Below the pieces are notes generated by a model. The model made no database searches, had not been told where the DNA came from, and was given only the letters and a program-made list of their open reading frames with translations. From the NCBI GenBank assembly GCA_021713395.1, contig JAKJJT010000007.1:28866-92865 (forward strand): DNA of 64,000 nt, given 5' to 3'. The position numbers and the translations under genes were made by a program. Shown here in pieces: positions 18,307-28,685 of the stretch. How positions within the stretch are numbered: the first letter of the stretch is position 1; every line of letters starts with the position of its first letter. This DNA comes from Thiotrichales bacterium 19S9-11. GTDB lineage: Bacteria > Pseudomonadota > Gammaproteobacteria > Francisellales > Francisellaceae.

Positions 18307-18924
18307 ATGTCTGATGATGTTTTAACACAAATTATAAAGCGTAATGATTTTTATAAAAATAATTTTAGGCGATTAGTCACTATTTTATTGATTAGTTGTT
18401 TATTAAACGTAGGGTTATTTGTAAGTTTAGTATTATCATTTAATGCCAAGCCAGATAATCGTTACTTTGCTGTTACAAATCAAGGAAAATTAATCCAACT
18501 GAAAAGTAGAAGTTCAGCATACATTACAAATGACACAGTAATTTCTTGGGTTAGCAATGTCGTGCCAAAGCTATATGCTTTAGACTTTTTGAACTATAGA
18601 TCTCAGCTTAATGAGTTAAATAAATATTTTACAACTCATGGTTGGAATAGTTACTCTACAGCATTTAAGCCTGCACTTGAACGTTTGGTTAGTGGGCAAC
18701 TAGTTACAAGGGCTACATTACAAAATGTTCCAGTAATCTCTGCTAAAGGGACAATGAATGGTTCGATGGCTTGGAAAATTCAAGTGCCAGTTATGATTAA
18801 TTATCAAAAAGGCTCAAAGGGACAGAACAACCAGATTATTCTTAGTTTGACAGTTGTTCAGAAGAAAAATGCTGCTGATGGAGAAGCACTTGGCATTTCC
18901 CAAATTGTTGAGAAAGTACAGTAA
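18307..18924 (+). CDS. dotI: Dot/Icm-type T4SS inner-membrane protein DotI/IcmL (VirB8-like fold)
   Basis: 205 residues: short cytosolic N-terminus, one transmembrane helix (about 20-45) and a periplasmic VirB8/NTF2-like domain. Family markers are IIKRNDFYKNNFRRL before the helix, NRYFAVTNQGKLIQLK after it, WVSNVVPKLYALDFLNYRSQL and the late MAWKIQVPVMINYQ strand. DotI with DotJ forms an inner-membrane subcomplex. A dotJ/icmM gene is not present here. It ends 18 bases before the convergent purB gene, closing the cluster. Confidence 0.9.
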   Translation: MSDDVLTQIIKRNDFYKNNFRRLVTILLISCLLNVGLFVSLVLSFNAKPDNRYFAVTNQGKLIQLKSRSSAYITNDTVISWVSNVVPKLYALDFLNYRSQLNELNKYFTTHGWNSYSTAFKPALERLVSGQLVTRATLQNVPVISAKGTMNGSMAWKIQVPVMINYQKGSKGQNNQIILSLTVVQKKNAADGEALGISQIVEKVQ

Positions 18925-18942
18925 TATATTAAGATTATAGAT

Positions 18943-20789
<1,847 letters not shown>

Positions 20790-20886
20790 AACCGGATGTT
20801 TTCCCGTAAGCACTAATTTGCTACAATGGCAACGATTTTAGCATGATTTGAATGAAACAATATAGAATAAAAATAGAGAAATACCA

Positions 20887-21327
20887 ATGAGCCATGTAGA
20901 AAGAAATGCAACGGTCCCTTACTCAGCAGAGCAAATGTTCAATTTAGTTAATGATATTGAGTCATATTCAGACTTTTTGCCCTGGTGTTCTAAAGCAGAA
21001 ATATTATCTCGTTCAGATGAGTTACTTGAAGGAAAATTATATATATCAAAAGGTGGTTTTGAAAAATCTTTTGCAACAAGAAATCAGCTAGTAAAAAATA
21101 AGAGTATGACCTTAGAGCTACTAGAAGGGCCATTTAAAAAATTTTATGGTTTATGGCAGTTTGATGCAATTGACCAGGATTCTTGTAAGGTCTCTTTTAC
21201 AATGGACTTTGAGTTTTCAAATGCTTTTATGGCAATGACAGTTGGTGTGGTATTTAGTTCTATTGCTAATACGATGTTTAGTGCATTTTGTGATCGAGCC
21301 GATGAAGTTTATGGTGGGTTAAAATAA
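20887..21327 (+). CDS. ratA: RatA/COQ10-type ubiquinone-binding (START/SRPBCC) protein
   Basis: 146 residues covering the whole SRPBCC fold: VERNATVPYSAEQMFNLVND, then DIESYSDFLPWCSKAEILSR, the KSFATRNQLVKNKSMTLELL strand pair, WQFDAIDQDSCKVSFTMDFE and a long C-terminal helix. The same family is called ribosome-associated toxin RatA in E. coli and COQ10-like quinone-binding protein elsewhere. It is followed directly by rnfH (GTG right after the TAA) and is divergent from smpB. Confidence 0.92.
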   Translation: MSHVERNATVPYSAEQMFNLVNDIESYSDFLPWCSKAEILSRSDELLEGKLYISKGGFEKSFATRNQLVKNKSMTLELLEGPFKKFYGLWQFDAIDQDSCKVSFTMDFEFSNAFMAMTVGVVFSSIANTMFSAFCDRADEVYGGLK

Positions 21328-21636
21328 GTGGCTCAGTTTATTGAAGTTTGCTATGCATTAAAAGATCAGCAATACTTAGTTGAAGTGCCTTACCAAAAAG
21401 GCTTAACAATTAGAGAAGTTATTTTATTATCTAAAATAATTGATCAGGATAAAACATTAGTTTTGGATAGCCTAAGTGTTGGTATTTTTTCAAAGAAAAA
21501 GGAATTAAACGATTTAGTTTTTCCTAATGACCGAGTTGAAATCTACCGTCCATTAACCATTGATCCAATGGAAGCGCGACGTATTCGAGCGGAAAAAAAG
21601 AGAAAAGATAAAAAACTAACTAAGTTTGGAGCTTAG
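21328..21636 (+). CDS. rnfH: RnfH/RatB family protein
   Basis: 102 residues, a beta-grasp (ubiquitin-like) protein: FIEVCYALKDQQYLVEVPYQ, then GIFSKKKELNDLVFPNDRVE and the diagnostic IYRPLTIDPMEARRIRAEKK. It starts at GTG 21328 immediately after the ratA stop codon, so translation is coupled. The precise role in the ratA pair is not settled. Confidence 0.93.
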   Translation: MAQFIEVCYALKDQQYLVEVPYQKGLTIREVILLSKIIDQDKTLVLDSLSVGIFSKKKELNDLVFPNDRVEIYRPLTIDPMEARRIRAEKKRKDKKLTKFGA

Positions 21637-21783
21637 TTTGTTTTATAGCAAGAGTCTAAGTTAAGTAGTTTATGCTTGCTTTTTTCTACTTTTTATAAAT
21701 TTATCACTAATATTTTACATTTGTAGTTTTTTTATATAATATTCGATATAAAATTAATACTAACCGCTAATTTGGTATGTAAA

Positions 21784-22542
21784 GTGCCTAAAATAAAAAG
21801 ATCTATTAGTTTTGATGGGTATAGTGAAGAACATATCGTAGGTAATAACTTTTCAGTTCATATAGAAAAAACATCACCAACTGTTATGACACTGTATACT
21901 AATTCAGAAAATGAATTTAGCATACGTGCCAAGAAAACTATTAAGCGAGAAGACTCTGAACATGGAAATCTTCACCAGCATACAAAAAAAAGCAAAGATT
22001 CGAAACATTATCATATTGATTTTGGTGTTAGTTTGTCACATGAAAATTTAGCTTATCATGCCAAGTGTTTGGCACGTTCACTTGATTCAGCCAATAAAGA
22101 ATTACTGCTTTATCGTGAAGATGAAACAGAAGCCTCAAAAGAAGCTATAAAAAAAGAAAAATATTTGATTACTATTTGCCAGAAAGCTTCTGAAAAAGTA
22201 AACAACCGATGGTTTTTTGGGATTGCTGGGAGAAGAGTATATTTGAATAGTTTATATCAAGGGGTTAGTAGTTATGTTGTTCCGGATCATTTTGCAGAAA
22301 CAATAGAGTTGGCTAAAAAGAAGGTTAAAGATAAGAGTTGTACGCTTGCTGATCTGAAAGATTTTATAAACAAAGACTTGAAGAGGCATAAAGAAGCTGA
22401 CGTAAAGTTTACAACCTCAAGAGATGAAGCAATAAGTCGCCTGTATCAAGGAGAAAAGCAAGAGGTAAATAATTTTTTGTTTTTTGGTTTTGATGAAGGT
22501 CAAGGGCTTGAGCATATTGCAGTAAACACACTTGATAGCTAG
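21784..22542 (+). CDS. unrecognised protein, possible effector
   Basis: About 252 residues, no signal peptide or membrane helix, basic and Lys-rich. No family recognised. Seen: a His-rich stretch (GNLHQHTKKSKDSKHYHIDF) near residues 55-80, a long charged helical middle (about 95-150), and a C-terminal helical part with KDKSCTLADLKDFINKDLKR. The start is uncertain: GTG 21784 (MPKIKRSISFDG) or an upstream TTG 21772. Its upstream 140 bases are very AT-rich. An isolated hypothetical gene in a genome with two T4SS loci is an effector candidate, but nothing here proves that. Confidence 0.6.
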   Translation: MPKIKRSISFDGYSEEHIVGNNFSVHIEKTSPTVMTLYTNSENEFSIRAKKTIKREDSEHGNLHQHTKKSKDSKHYHIDFGVSLSHENLAYHAKCLARSLDSANKELLLYREDETEASKEAIKKEKYLITICQKASEKVNNRWFFGIAGRRVYLNSLYQGVSSYVVPDHFAETIELAKKKVKDKSCTLADLKDFINKDLKRHKEADVKFTTSRDEAISRLYQGEKQEVNNFLFFGFDEGQGLEHIAVNTLDS

Positions 22543-22550
22543 TAAAATTT

Positions 22551-22575
22551 AACATCGTTATTTTAGATGTTTTTT
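22551..22575 (+). terminator. rho-independent terminator-like hairpin
   Basis: AACATC (22551-22556) and GATGTT (22566-22571) form a 6-base stem with a 9-base loop followed by TTTT, eight bases after the stop of the unrecognised gene at 21784-22542. The stem is short. Confidence 0.45.
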
Positions 22576-22605
22576 AGTTTAGGTAATCTTATAATTGTAT
22601 AAAAT

Positions 22606-22941
22606 CTACAACCCAGGCAATTGACGACCACCTAAAATATGATAATGAAGGTGGAAGACTTCTTGGCCACCACCTTTGCCGGTATTGATAATGGTTCTGA
22701 AGCCATCTGTCAAATTAAGCATTTCAGCAAGCTTAGGCAGTAATAGAGTGATTTTTCCTAGTAAAGCTTCATCTTCATCTTGAGTGTATTTAAGTGACTC
22801 AATATGCTTTTTAGGGATAACTAGTACATGAGTATCAGCTTTTGGGTATAGGTCATGAAATGCGATGAAGTCTTCATCTTCATAGATCTTATCACAAGGT
22901 AATTCATTGTTGATTATTTTACAAAAAATACAATCCGTCAT
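22606..22941 (-). CDS. hinT: HIT family purine nucleoside phosphoramidase (HinT)
   Basis: 111 residues, the usual size of bacterial HinT. CIFCKIINNELPCDKIYEDE at the N-terminus (with the C-x-x-C pair), AFHDLYPKADTHVLVIPKKH, and the histidine triad EVFHLHYHILGG near the C-terminus. It hydrolyses AMP-lysine and other phosphoramidates. It is the last gene of the leftward ubiE-ubiJ-ubiB group, 20 bases after ubiB. Confidence 0.94.
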   Translation of the reverse strand: MTDCIFCKIINNELPCDKIYEDEDFIAFHDLYPKADTHVLVIPKKHIESLKYTQDEDEALLGKITLLLPKLAEMLNLTDGFRTIINTGKGGGQEVFHLHYHILGGRQLPGL

Positions 22942-22961
22942 TTAAGAAGTCTCCTTTTTTG

Positions 22962-24638
22962 TTATCTCTTAGAGCGAGTAAATAAATACCATAGAATAAT
23001 GACACCACCAATAATACCAACTTCATAACGATACGCTAAAAAAAATTGTTTTAAGTGCAGAATGCCAGGCAAATTAATAGAAGAGAGTAGAGCATAAGCA
23101 GTTAATGACAAGCCAACACCAGCAAGAAACCCACGACGTCTAGATGCTTTTGTCGTTATTTTCTGTGAAGTCTCTTTTTGTTCTTTCAGTTTTTGTTGCT
23201 GTAAGTATAATTGTTGTTCTTTAACTGTATCAATAATAAGTCGTGGTAAGTCTGGAATCTCATCGCTAAGCTGGGGTAGTTGTTGGTATAGTCTTTTATA
23301 TAAGCCCGTGATACCAATGCGGCTTTTCATCCAGTTTTCTAAAAATGGTTTGGCTGTTTCCCAAAGGTTAAGATCTGGGTATAATTGTCTTCCCAAGCCT
23401 TCAATGTTAAGTAAAGTTTTTTGCAATAATATAAGCTGTGGTTGTACTTGCATATCAAATCGTCTAGCAATTTGAAAGAGTCTTAGTAATGTCTGTCCAA
23501 ATGATATTTCACTTAATGGTTTTTCAAAAATAGGTTCGCAAACGGTTCGAATGGCTGATTCTAGCTCTTCAACTCTCGTTGTTGATGGAACCCAGCCGGA
23601 TTTGATATGTAACTCTGCAACTTGACGATAATCCCTGTTAAAAAACGCAAGGAAGTTGTGCGCAAGGTAGCCTTGATCTTCTTTTGAAAGTGTGCCGACA
23701 ATACCAAAATCAACTGAAATATAGCCAGGATCTTTTGGAGTATCAACATTAACAAAAATATTACCAGGATGCATATCAGCATGGAAAAAACAATCTCTAA
23801 ATACTTGTGTATAAAAAATTTCCACACCACGTTCTGCGAGTAATTTTAAGTCAACACCCAGAGATTTTAATGTGCTAATATCAGAAACCGCAACACCATA
23901 AATGCGTTCTATGGTTAGTACATTTTTTGTGCAGTAATTCCAATAGACTTCTGGCGTATAGAGAGTTTTATCATCTTTGAAGTTACGTCTTAGCTGTGAT
24001 GCATTGGCTGCTTCTCGCATTAGATCAAGTTCATCCATTAGGTCTCGGTTGATTTCTGAGACAACTTCAACTGGGCGAAGCCTTCGCGATGATGGAATAT
24101 AATATTCAATCATCTTTGCTAAGGCATTAAGTAACTTGGTATCTTTTTTTAAAGCTTTTGTGACCTTTGGGCGAAGTACTTTAACAACCACATCTTCTTT
24201 TGAGTGCAGTGTAGCAGCATGGACTTGTGCAATAGAAGCAGAGGCAATTGGTTTCTTACCAAATGTTAAAAACAGTTGATCAATTGGTTTGCCAAAGCTG
24301 CGTTCTATCATCTCAACTGCAATCTCTCCCGAAAAAGGGGGGACTTTATCTTGAAGTTTTGATAGCTCATCAGCAATATCAGAAGGAATTAAGTCGCGCC
24401 TAGTCGATAGGGCTTGGCCAAATTTAATAAAAACAGGCCCAAGTGTTTCTAAAGCAAGTCGCATGCGAATACCACGAGGCAGGTGCTTTGCTTTTGAGAA
24501 CCAATAAAAAGGGTTAATATAAACAGCAAAACGTAATGCTCTAAATAATGGAACAGCAATTAATATCTCTGTTAAGTTATATCGAGACCAAATATAAGCA
24601 ATATAGATAAGTCTTAACCACTGCCCAATATTTTTCAT
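22962..24638 (-). CDS. ubiB: ubiquinone biosynthesis regulatory protein kinase-like UbiB
   Basis: 558 residues. The ABC1/ADCK/UbiB kinase-like domain is shown by FIKFGQALSTRRDLIPSDIA (KxGQ motif), ASASIAQVHAA (Ala-rich nucleotide loop), VVVKVLRP (Lys), the ADMHPGNIFV catalytic segment and SVDFGIVGTL. The C-terminal ~60 residues hold two transmembrane helices. UbiB is an ATPase needed for coenzyme Q synthesis or handling. Its start overlaps the ubiJ stop by 4 bases. Confidence 0.95.
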   Translation of the reverse strand: MKNIGQWLRLIYIAYIWSRYNLTEILIAVPLFRALRFAVYINPFYWFSKAKHLPRGIRMRLALETLGPVFIKFGQALSTRRDLIPSDIADELSKLQDKVPPFSGEIAVEMIERSFGKPIDQLFLTFGKKPIASASIAQVHAATLHSKEDVVVKVLRPKVTKALKKDTKLLNALAKMIEYYIPSSRRLRPVEVVSEINRDLMDELDLMREAANASQLRRNFKDDKTLYTPEVYWNYCTKNVLTIERIYGVAVSDISTLKSLGVDLKLLAERGVEIFYTQVFRDCFFHADMHPGNIFVNVDTPKDPGYISVDFGIVGTLSKEDQGYLAHNFLAFFNRDYRQVAELHIKSGWVPSTTRVEELESAIRTVCEPIFEKPLSEISFGQTLLRLFQIARRFDMQVQPQLILLQKTLLNIEGLGRQLYPDLNLWETAKPFLENWMKSRIGITGLYKRLYQQLPQLSDEIPDLPRLIIDTVKEQQLYLQQQKLKEQKETSQKITTKASRRRGFLAGVGLSLTAYALLSSINLPGILHLKQFFLAYRYEVGIIGGVIILWYLFTRSKR

Positions 24639-25246
24639 TTTTCTGAATATCCCTCTTTTAATTGATTGAGCTTATGTTCAAGCTGGTCTAGTTTTACACC
24701 TAGTAATAGTAGGTCATGCCGAAAGTCTTCAACGGCTTCTTTTGGCGGAAATAATAAGGCTTCTTCTTGTAAAAATTCTGTTAATTCATCGTTGGACTTT
24801 CTGATAAAGCTTTTAGCGCTGGACTTTAACCATTGAAGTGGTTTGGATAATTGATAAGTTAATGTTTTGCCCAGATAAGGTTCGAGCCAGTAAGATAATT
24901 CAGGAGATAAGCCAATATAAAAGCGCTGCCAGGCAAGGACAGTTTTTAATGAGCCTTTGAGTTTTATTTCTTTAGAATAGAAAAGCATCTGTGGCATATC
25001 ATTAAATAATGCTTTTAAAAAATTAAGACTACTAGCGGTTAATTCGGCAGAAACATTTATATTTGAATTATTTAATATTTTAATTTTATTTTTTTCAGGT
25101 ATTAGATTAATGCAAGTGCCATAGTCAGTAATGTTAATTGAAATAGGATGCCCATCTAAACTTTTAAGTAGGGCTTGTTTTTGAGGATCAAGTGATAGAA
25201 TTTGATCAAATGCTTTTTCAATAGCAGGGATAATTTTATTTAACAT
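24635..25246 (-). CDS. ubiJ: ubiquinone biosynthesis accessory factor UbiJ (SCP2 domain)
   Basis: 203 residues. An N-terminal SCP2-like lipid-binding domain (INITDYGTCINLIPEKN and VSAELTASSLNFLKALFND segments) is followed by a helical C-terminus. With UbiK it organises the soluble aerobic ubiquinone-synthesis complex. Gene order ubiE-ubiJ-ubiB, with an ATGA overlap to ubiB, confirms the assignment more than the divergent sequence does. Confidence 0.88.
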   Translation of the reverse strand: MLNKIIPAIEKAFDQILSLDPQKQALLKSLDGHPISINITDYGTCINLIPEKNKIKILNNSNINVSAELTASSLNFLKALFNDMPQMLFYSKEIKLKGSLKTVLAWQRFYIGLSPELSYWLEPYLGKTLTYQLSKPLQWLKSSAKSFIRKSNDELTEFLQEEALLFPPKEAVEDFRHDLLLLGVKLDQLEHKLNQLKEGYSEK

Positions 25247-25267
25247 AGTTAATTAATTTATGGTTAC

Positions 25268-26032
25268 TTAATATTTTCTTGCTTGATGTAGTGCAACAAT
25301 GCCGCCGCTTAGATTTTGATATTCAACCTCATCAAAACCACAACTTTTAGTGATTTCACATAATGTTTCTTGATCAGGATGTTTTCTAATAGATTCTGCC
25401 AAATACCGATAACTTTCTTTGTCGTTAACGATGATTTTGCCTAGCCATGGCAAAATATTAAAAGAGTACTTGTCATATATATCATTAAGTATCGGTAATA
25501 TTGGTTTAGAAAACTCTAAGATCAACAGCTTTCCTCCAGGCTTTAATACGCGATACATGCTGCGTAAAGCTTTTTCTTTATCTCTAACATTGCGTAGACC
25601 AAAAGAAATAGTAATGCAGTTAAAGGTGTTATCAGCAAAAGGTAGTGCTTCTGCGTTAGCTTGCACATATTGGAGGTTGTTAATGCGACCTTTATTGATT
25701 AATTTTTCTTTACCAACTGATAGCATTGAGTGGTTAATGTCACTTAAAATGACAAGACCATTATCTGAAACAATTTCACTGAACTTATTGGCTAAGTCAC
25801 CTGTGCCACCAGCTAAATCTAAAATTGTATCACCAGGCTTTGCTTGAGATTTTTTTATAGTAATGTATTTCCAATATCGATGAATACCTAGGGACATAAC
25901 ATCATTCATTAAGTCATATTTTGAGGCAACAGAGTGAAATACTTGATTAACTTTTTGCTGTTTATCTTCCCATTTGACTTCTTCAAACCCAAAGTCAGTT
26001 GTTTTGATTTTTTCTTTATCGATTGTTGACAT
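25268..26032 (-). CDS. ubiE: bifunctional demethylmenaquinone/2-methoxy-6-polyprenylbenzoquinol methyltransferase
   Basis: 254 residues, class I SAM methyltransferase. It shows the UbiE pattern: [43 protein letters not shown]-binding [37 protein letters not shown] and [12 protein letters not shown], ending [14 protein letters not shown]. It is first in the ubiE-ubiJ-ubiB-hinT unit. Confidence 0.97.
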   Translation of the reverse strand: MSTIDKEKIKTTDFGFEEVKWEDKQQKVNQVFHSVASKYDLMNDVMSLGIHRYWKYITIKKSQAKPGDTILDLAGGTGDLANKFSEIVSDNGLVILSDINHSMLSVGKEKLINKGRINNLQYVQANAEALPFADNTFNCITISFGLRNVRDKEKALRSMYRVLKPGGKLLILEFSKPILPILNDIYDKYSFNILPWLGKIIVNDKESYRYLAESIRKHPDQETLCEITKSCGFDEVEYQNLSGGIVALHQARKY

Positions 26033-26119
26033 GATTCTTTGCGTAATTACGATCTTATAACAAACGTTTAATGTAACCTAACTTGTTACTAATAACAATG
26101 TTGTTTTTTTAATGGATAA

Positions 26120-26148
26120 TTGAAATATAATAAAAATAACGATAGATT
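26120..26148 (+). promoter_or_regulatory. candidate sigma70 promoter for the DUF4823-vanY unit
   Basis: TTGAAA (26120-26125) and TAGATT (26143-26148) with a 17-base spacer, about 45 bases before the start at 26193. A fair match in AT-rich DNA, so only tentative. Confidence 0.35.
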
Positions 26149-26192
26149 ATCTTATAAGTGAGGATATTATTATTGGTACAGGATTGTTATTT

Positions 26193-26783
26193 ATGACTAG
26201 AAGTCGATTATTTTGTAAGTGTCAGATGATATTGTTAACGTTTTTATTTACAACGTTAACTTTACTCTTATTCGGATGTAGTAATGTTCATGATATTAAA
26301 AATGATCATGGAGAGATGTTTAGCGCTCAAAAGGCTAGTCAGATTATAAAAGCAAGTGAACAGAAATTTTTCGTGCTCAAAGCACAGGACGGACAAGATG
26401 ATAACCAAATCTACCAAGGAAGTGGCTTGACAACAAGTCAACTGATTGAATCAGCATTTAAGCCATATGTTCGGTTAATCAAAGTAGGCGAGTTAACAGG
26501 CCCATTAGATCATAAATTAACTATGGCTAAAGAAGCTGGCTATACGTATGTTGTTGTTCCTAAAATAATTAAGTGGAGTGATAATTATACATTTTGGACT
26601 GGTGTGCCTGATGAAGTGAGTTTAATATTGAAGGTCTATAGTACAAAAACACTCGAGCAAGTTGAAGGGTTTGTAATTAATAGTGAGAGTTCGTTGACAC
26701 CGAAGCCCAATCAAAAACCACAAGACTTGTTGTATCAGCCATTAAGTCAAGTGGTAAAAGTAATGTTTAAAAACAAAGTGTAA
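26193..26783 (+). CDS. DUF4823 family lipoprotein
   Basis: About 196 residues. A long hydrophobic signal ends in a lipobox, LLLFGC with Cys29, so the mature protein is probably outer-membrane anchored. The mature part has the DUF4823 pattern: a middle YQGSGLTTSQLIESAFKPYV, AGYTYVVVPKIIKWSDNYTF, a WTGVPDEVSLILKVYSTKT strand and PQDLLYQPLSQVVKVMF. Function unknown. I start at ATG 26193, with AGGA 9 bases ahead, in preference to TTG 26184. The stop codon lies within the first copy of a 13-bp tandem repeat that separates it from vanY. Confidence 0.8.
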   Translation: MTRSRLFCKCQMILLTFLFTTLTLLLFGCSNVHDIKNDHGEMFSAQKASQIIKASEQKFFVLKAQDGQDDNQIYQGSGLTTSQLIESAFKPYVRLIKVGELTGPLDHKLTMAKEAGYTYVVVPKIIKWSDNYTFWTGVPDEVSLILKVYSTKTLEQVEGFVINSESSLTPKPNQKPQDLLYQPLSQVVKVMFKNKV

Positions 26784-26820
26784 AAACAAAGTGTAAAAAC
26801 AAAGTGTAAAAACAAAGTGT
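26769..26820 (+). repeat. 13-bp tandem repeat, four perfect copies
   Basis: AAAAACAAAGTGT is repeated exactly four times (26769-26781, 26782-26794, 26795-26807, 26808-26820), then a partial fifth copy, AAAAACAA, leads into the vanY start codon at 26828. The first copy contains the last codons and the TAA of the lipoprotein gene. 13 is not a multiple of three, but the copies beyond the stop are non-coding, so copy number mainly sets the distance between the two genes. Confidence 0.95.
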
Positions 26821-26827
26821 AAAAACA

Positions 26828-27367
26828 ATGCATGATGATAACTATATTAGTCAAATAAAAAGAATACATTGTGATCTAGGTATTGATCAGAGCTATTTGC
26901 ATGATCATGTTGACTGGATACTTCCGGTTGCAGATAAAAGCAGTTTAGTTGATGGCGGTTTAGATACTTTTGGTCGCCATTTTTACTTAATTGAAGAAGC
27001 AAATGCAGCATGGGAAAATATGCAAAAATACGCATTAAAGGACTCTGTTATATTAGAAGTAGTATCTGCTTTTAGAGATCTAGAATATCAAGCTAACCTT
27101 ATAAAAAGAAAACTATCTAATGGCTATAAAATCAATGAAATTATTAAACTTAATGCGCCGCCTGGATTTAGTGAGCATCATACAGGTAGGGCACTAGATT
27201 TAACAACGCCAGAAGAAAATGAGTTTTTAACAGAGTCATTTGAAGATACCAAAGCATTTAAATGGTTATCTCAGTATGCTAAAAAGTATAACTTTGTTTT
27301 ATCCTATCCAAGAAACAATAACTATGGTTATATTTATGAGCCATGGCATTGGTGCTTTAATTTTTAG
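26828..27367 (+). CDS. M15B family D-alanyl-D-alanine carboxypeptidase (VanY-like)
   Basis: 179 residues, essentially one peptidase domain. Zinc and catalytic motifs are SAFRDLEYQ (family SxxRxxxxQ), GFSEHHTGRALDL (HxxGxAxD) and YEPWHWCF (ExWH). No signal peptide is visible, so it may act in the cytoplasm or need a non-classical route; VanY proteins are usually exported or membrane bound. There is no clear Shine-Dalgarno sequence because the repeat array abuts ATG 26828. Its 3' end overlaps the convergent rsmB by 11 bases. Confidence 0.88.
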   Translation: MHDDNYISQIKRIHCDLGIDQSYLHDHVDWILPVADKSSLVDGGLDTFGRHFYLIEEANAAWENMQKYALKDSVILEVVSAFRDLEYQANLIKRKLSNGYKINEIIKLNAPPGFSEHHTGRALDLTTPEENEFLTESFEDTKAFKWLSQYAKKYNFVLSYPRNNNYGYIYEPWHWCFNF

Positions 27368-28685
27368 ATTTTTTTAATAGGCTATAGTAAAAGCCATCAG
27401 AAAGCTCAGGTATAATTTGATACCCATAATTTAACTTTATACCTGGAAGATCAATTGAGATTGGTTGAACTGAGATGTTACTTTCTGAGTTTGAATTTAT
27501 GAAATTTTCAATCTGTTGTTCATTTTCATCTTGTAGTAATGAGCAGGTAATGTATAGTAAATGGCCACCAGGTTTCACTAATTTCCACAAGCAATTTAGT
27601 AGTTGTTTCTGTATTTGACAGATTGCTTTTATATCAGCTTCAGATCTTAATATTTTTATCTCGGGGTGACGACGAATAACGCCAGTAGCAGAGCAGGGCG
27701 CATCAAGTAGAATGTGGTCATATAATTCACCATCCCACCAAGTTTCAATATCTAAGACATTAGCACAAATTGTCTTAATGTTGTTGCTGTGGTATAGGTC
27801 TAATCTTTGTAAATTTTCTTTTAATCGATCAATTCGACTATTATCAATATCAAGTGCGGTTAGTTGAATGTTGGAGTGGTTTTCCAATAATGCGGTTGTT
27901 TTGCCACCAGGGGCGGCGCAAGCATCTAAAATTTTTTCATTTGGTTTTATTGGAAATAGTGTTATTGCATATTGCGCAGATAAATCTTGAATACTAAAGT
28001 AACCATCACTAAAGAAGGGTAAATTTTTTACTTTTATACTGCGACTAATCTTAATACAGTTTGATAATTTCTGGAGAGATGCATCGATATAGTTATCTTT
28101 TTGTAATAATTTTAAATATTCATTAGCTGAAATTTTTTTTTGATTAACTCGTAAAAATAAATCAGCATCACGTAATAGGTAGTGTCCAACTTTATCAAAG
28201 TCTTTTTGGTAGTTAACTTTAATTTTATCATATAACCACTGAGGTAAGCTAAGCTCAGAAAAAGGACTAAGTTGGTATTTTAATGATTTGCTTTTATTTC
28301 TTTGAAACTGTCTTAAAACGGCATTGATTAGTTTAGATGCCCAGCTAAATTTGAGTAGTTTTGCTGCATTAACGGTCTCAAAAATACTAACATGATCTGG
28401 CGATGAAAAACGATCAAGTTGAACTAGGCCAATTATGATGAGTAATACCACTTGTTTTTTTGTTTTTTTAAAATTAATAAATTCAGCAGCTATTGGTAAA
28501 TAGTAATGGTAATAGCGAGCAGTTTCAAAACAGAGTTTCCATGTAAAGCTTCTAACTTTGTTATCGTGAGTGTAGTTTTTAATAATAGGATCAAAACAAT
28601 CCAGATTTTTACCATTATTAGCCACTTGGTCTAAAACAGTAAAAGCGATTGCTTGAGGATTATAGTTTGGAAGTTTAGTGTTCAT
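27357..28685 (-). CDS. rsmB: 16S rRNA (cytosine(967)-C(5))-methyltransferase
   Basis: 442 residues. An N-terminal NusB-like RNA-binding domain (~1-140) precedes a Fmu/Nol1 methyltransferase domain: SIQDLSAQYAITLF, LDACAAPGGKTTALLE (SAM site), HILLDAPCSATGVIRRHPEI (motif IV Cys) and YITCSLLQDENEQQIE (motif VI, catalytic Cys). It overlaps suhB upstream by 11 bases, suggesting co-transcription. Confidence 0.95.
   Translation of the reverse strand: MNTKLPNYNPQAIAFTVLDQVANNGKNLDCFDPIIKNYTHDNKVRSFTWKLCFETARYYHYYLPIAAEFINFKKTKKQVVLLIIIGLVQLDRFSSPDHVSIFETVNAAKLLKFSWASKLINAVLRQFQRNKSKSLKYQLSPFSELSLPQWLYDKIKVNYQKDFDKVGHYLLRDADLFLRVNQKKISANEYLKLLQKDNYIDASLQKLSNCIKISRSIKVKNLPFFSDGYFSIQDLSAQYAITLFPIKPNEKILDACAAPGGKTTALLENHSNIQLTALDIDNSRIDRLKENLQRLDLYHSNNIKTICANVLDIETWWDGELYDHILLDAPCSATGVIRRHPEIKILRSEADIKAICQIQKQLLNCLWKLVKPGGHLLYITCSLLQDENEQQIENFINSNSESNISVQPISIDLPGIKLNYGYQIIPELSDGFYYSLLKKSKN

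Noticed and set aside
26769..26820. CRISPR array
   Set aside because: The 13-bp units are directly adjacent without spacers and there are no cas genes; a simple tandem repeat.
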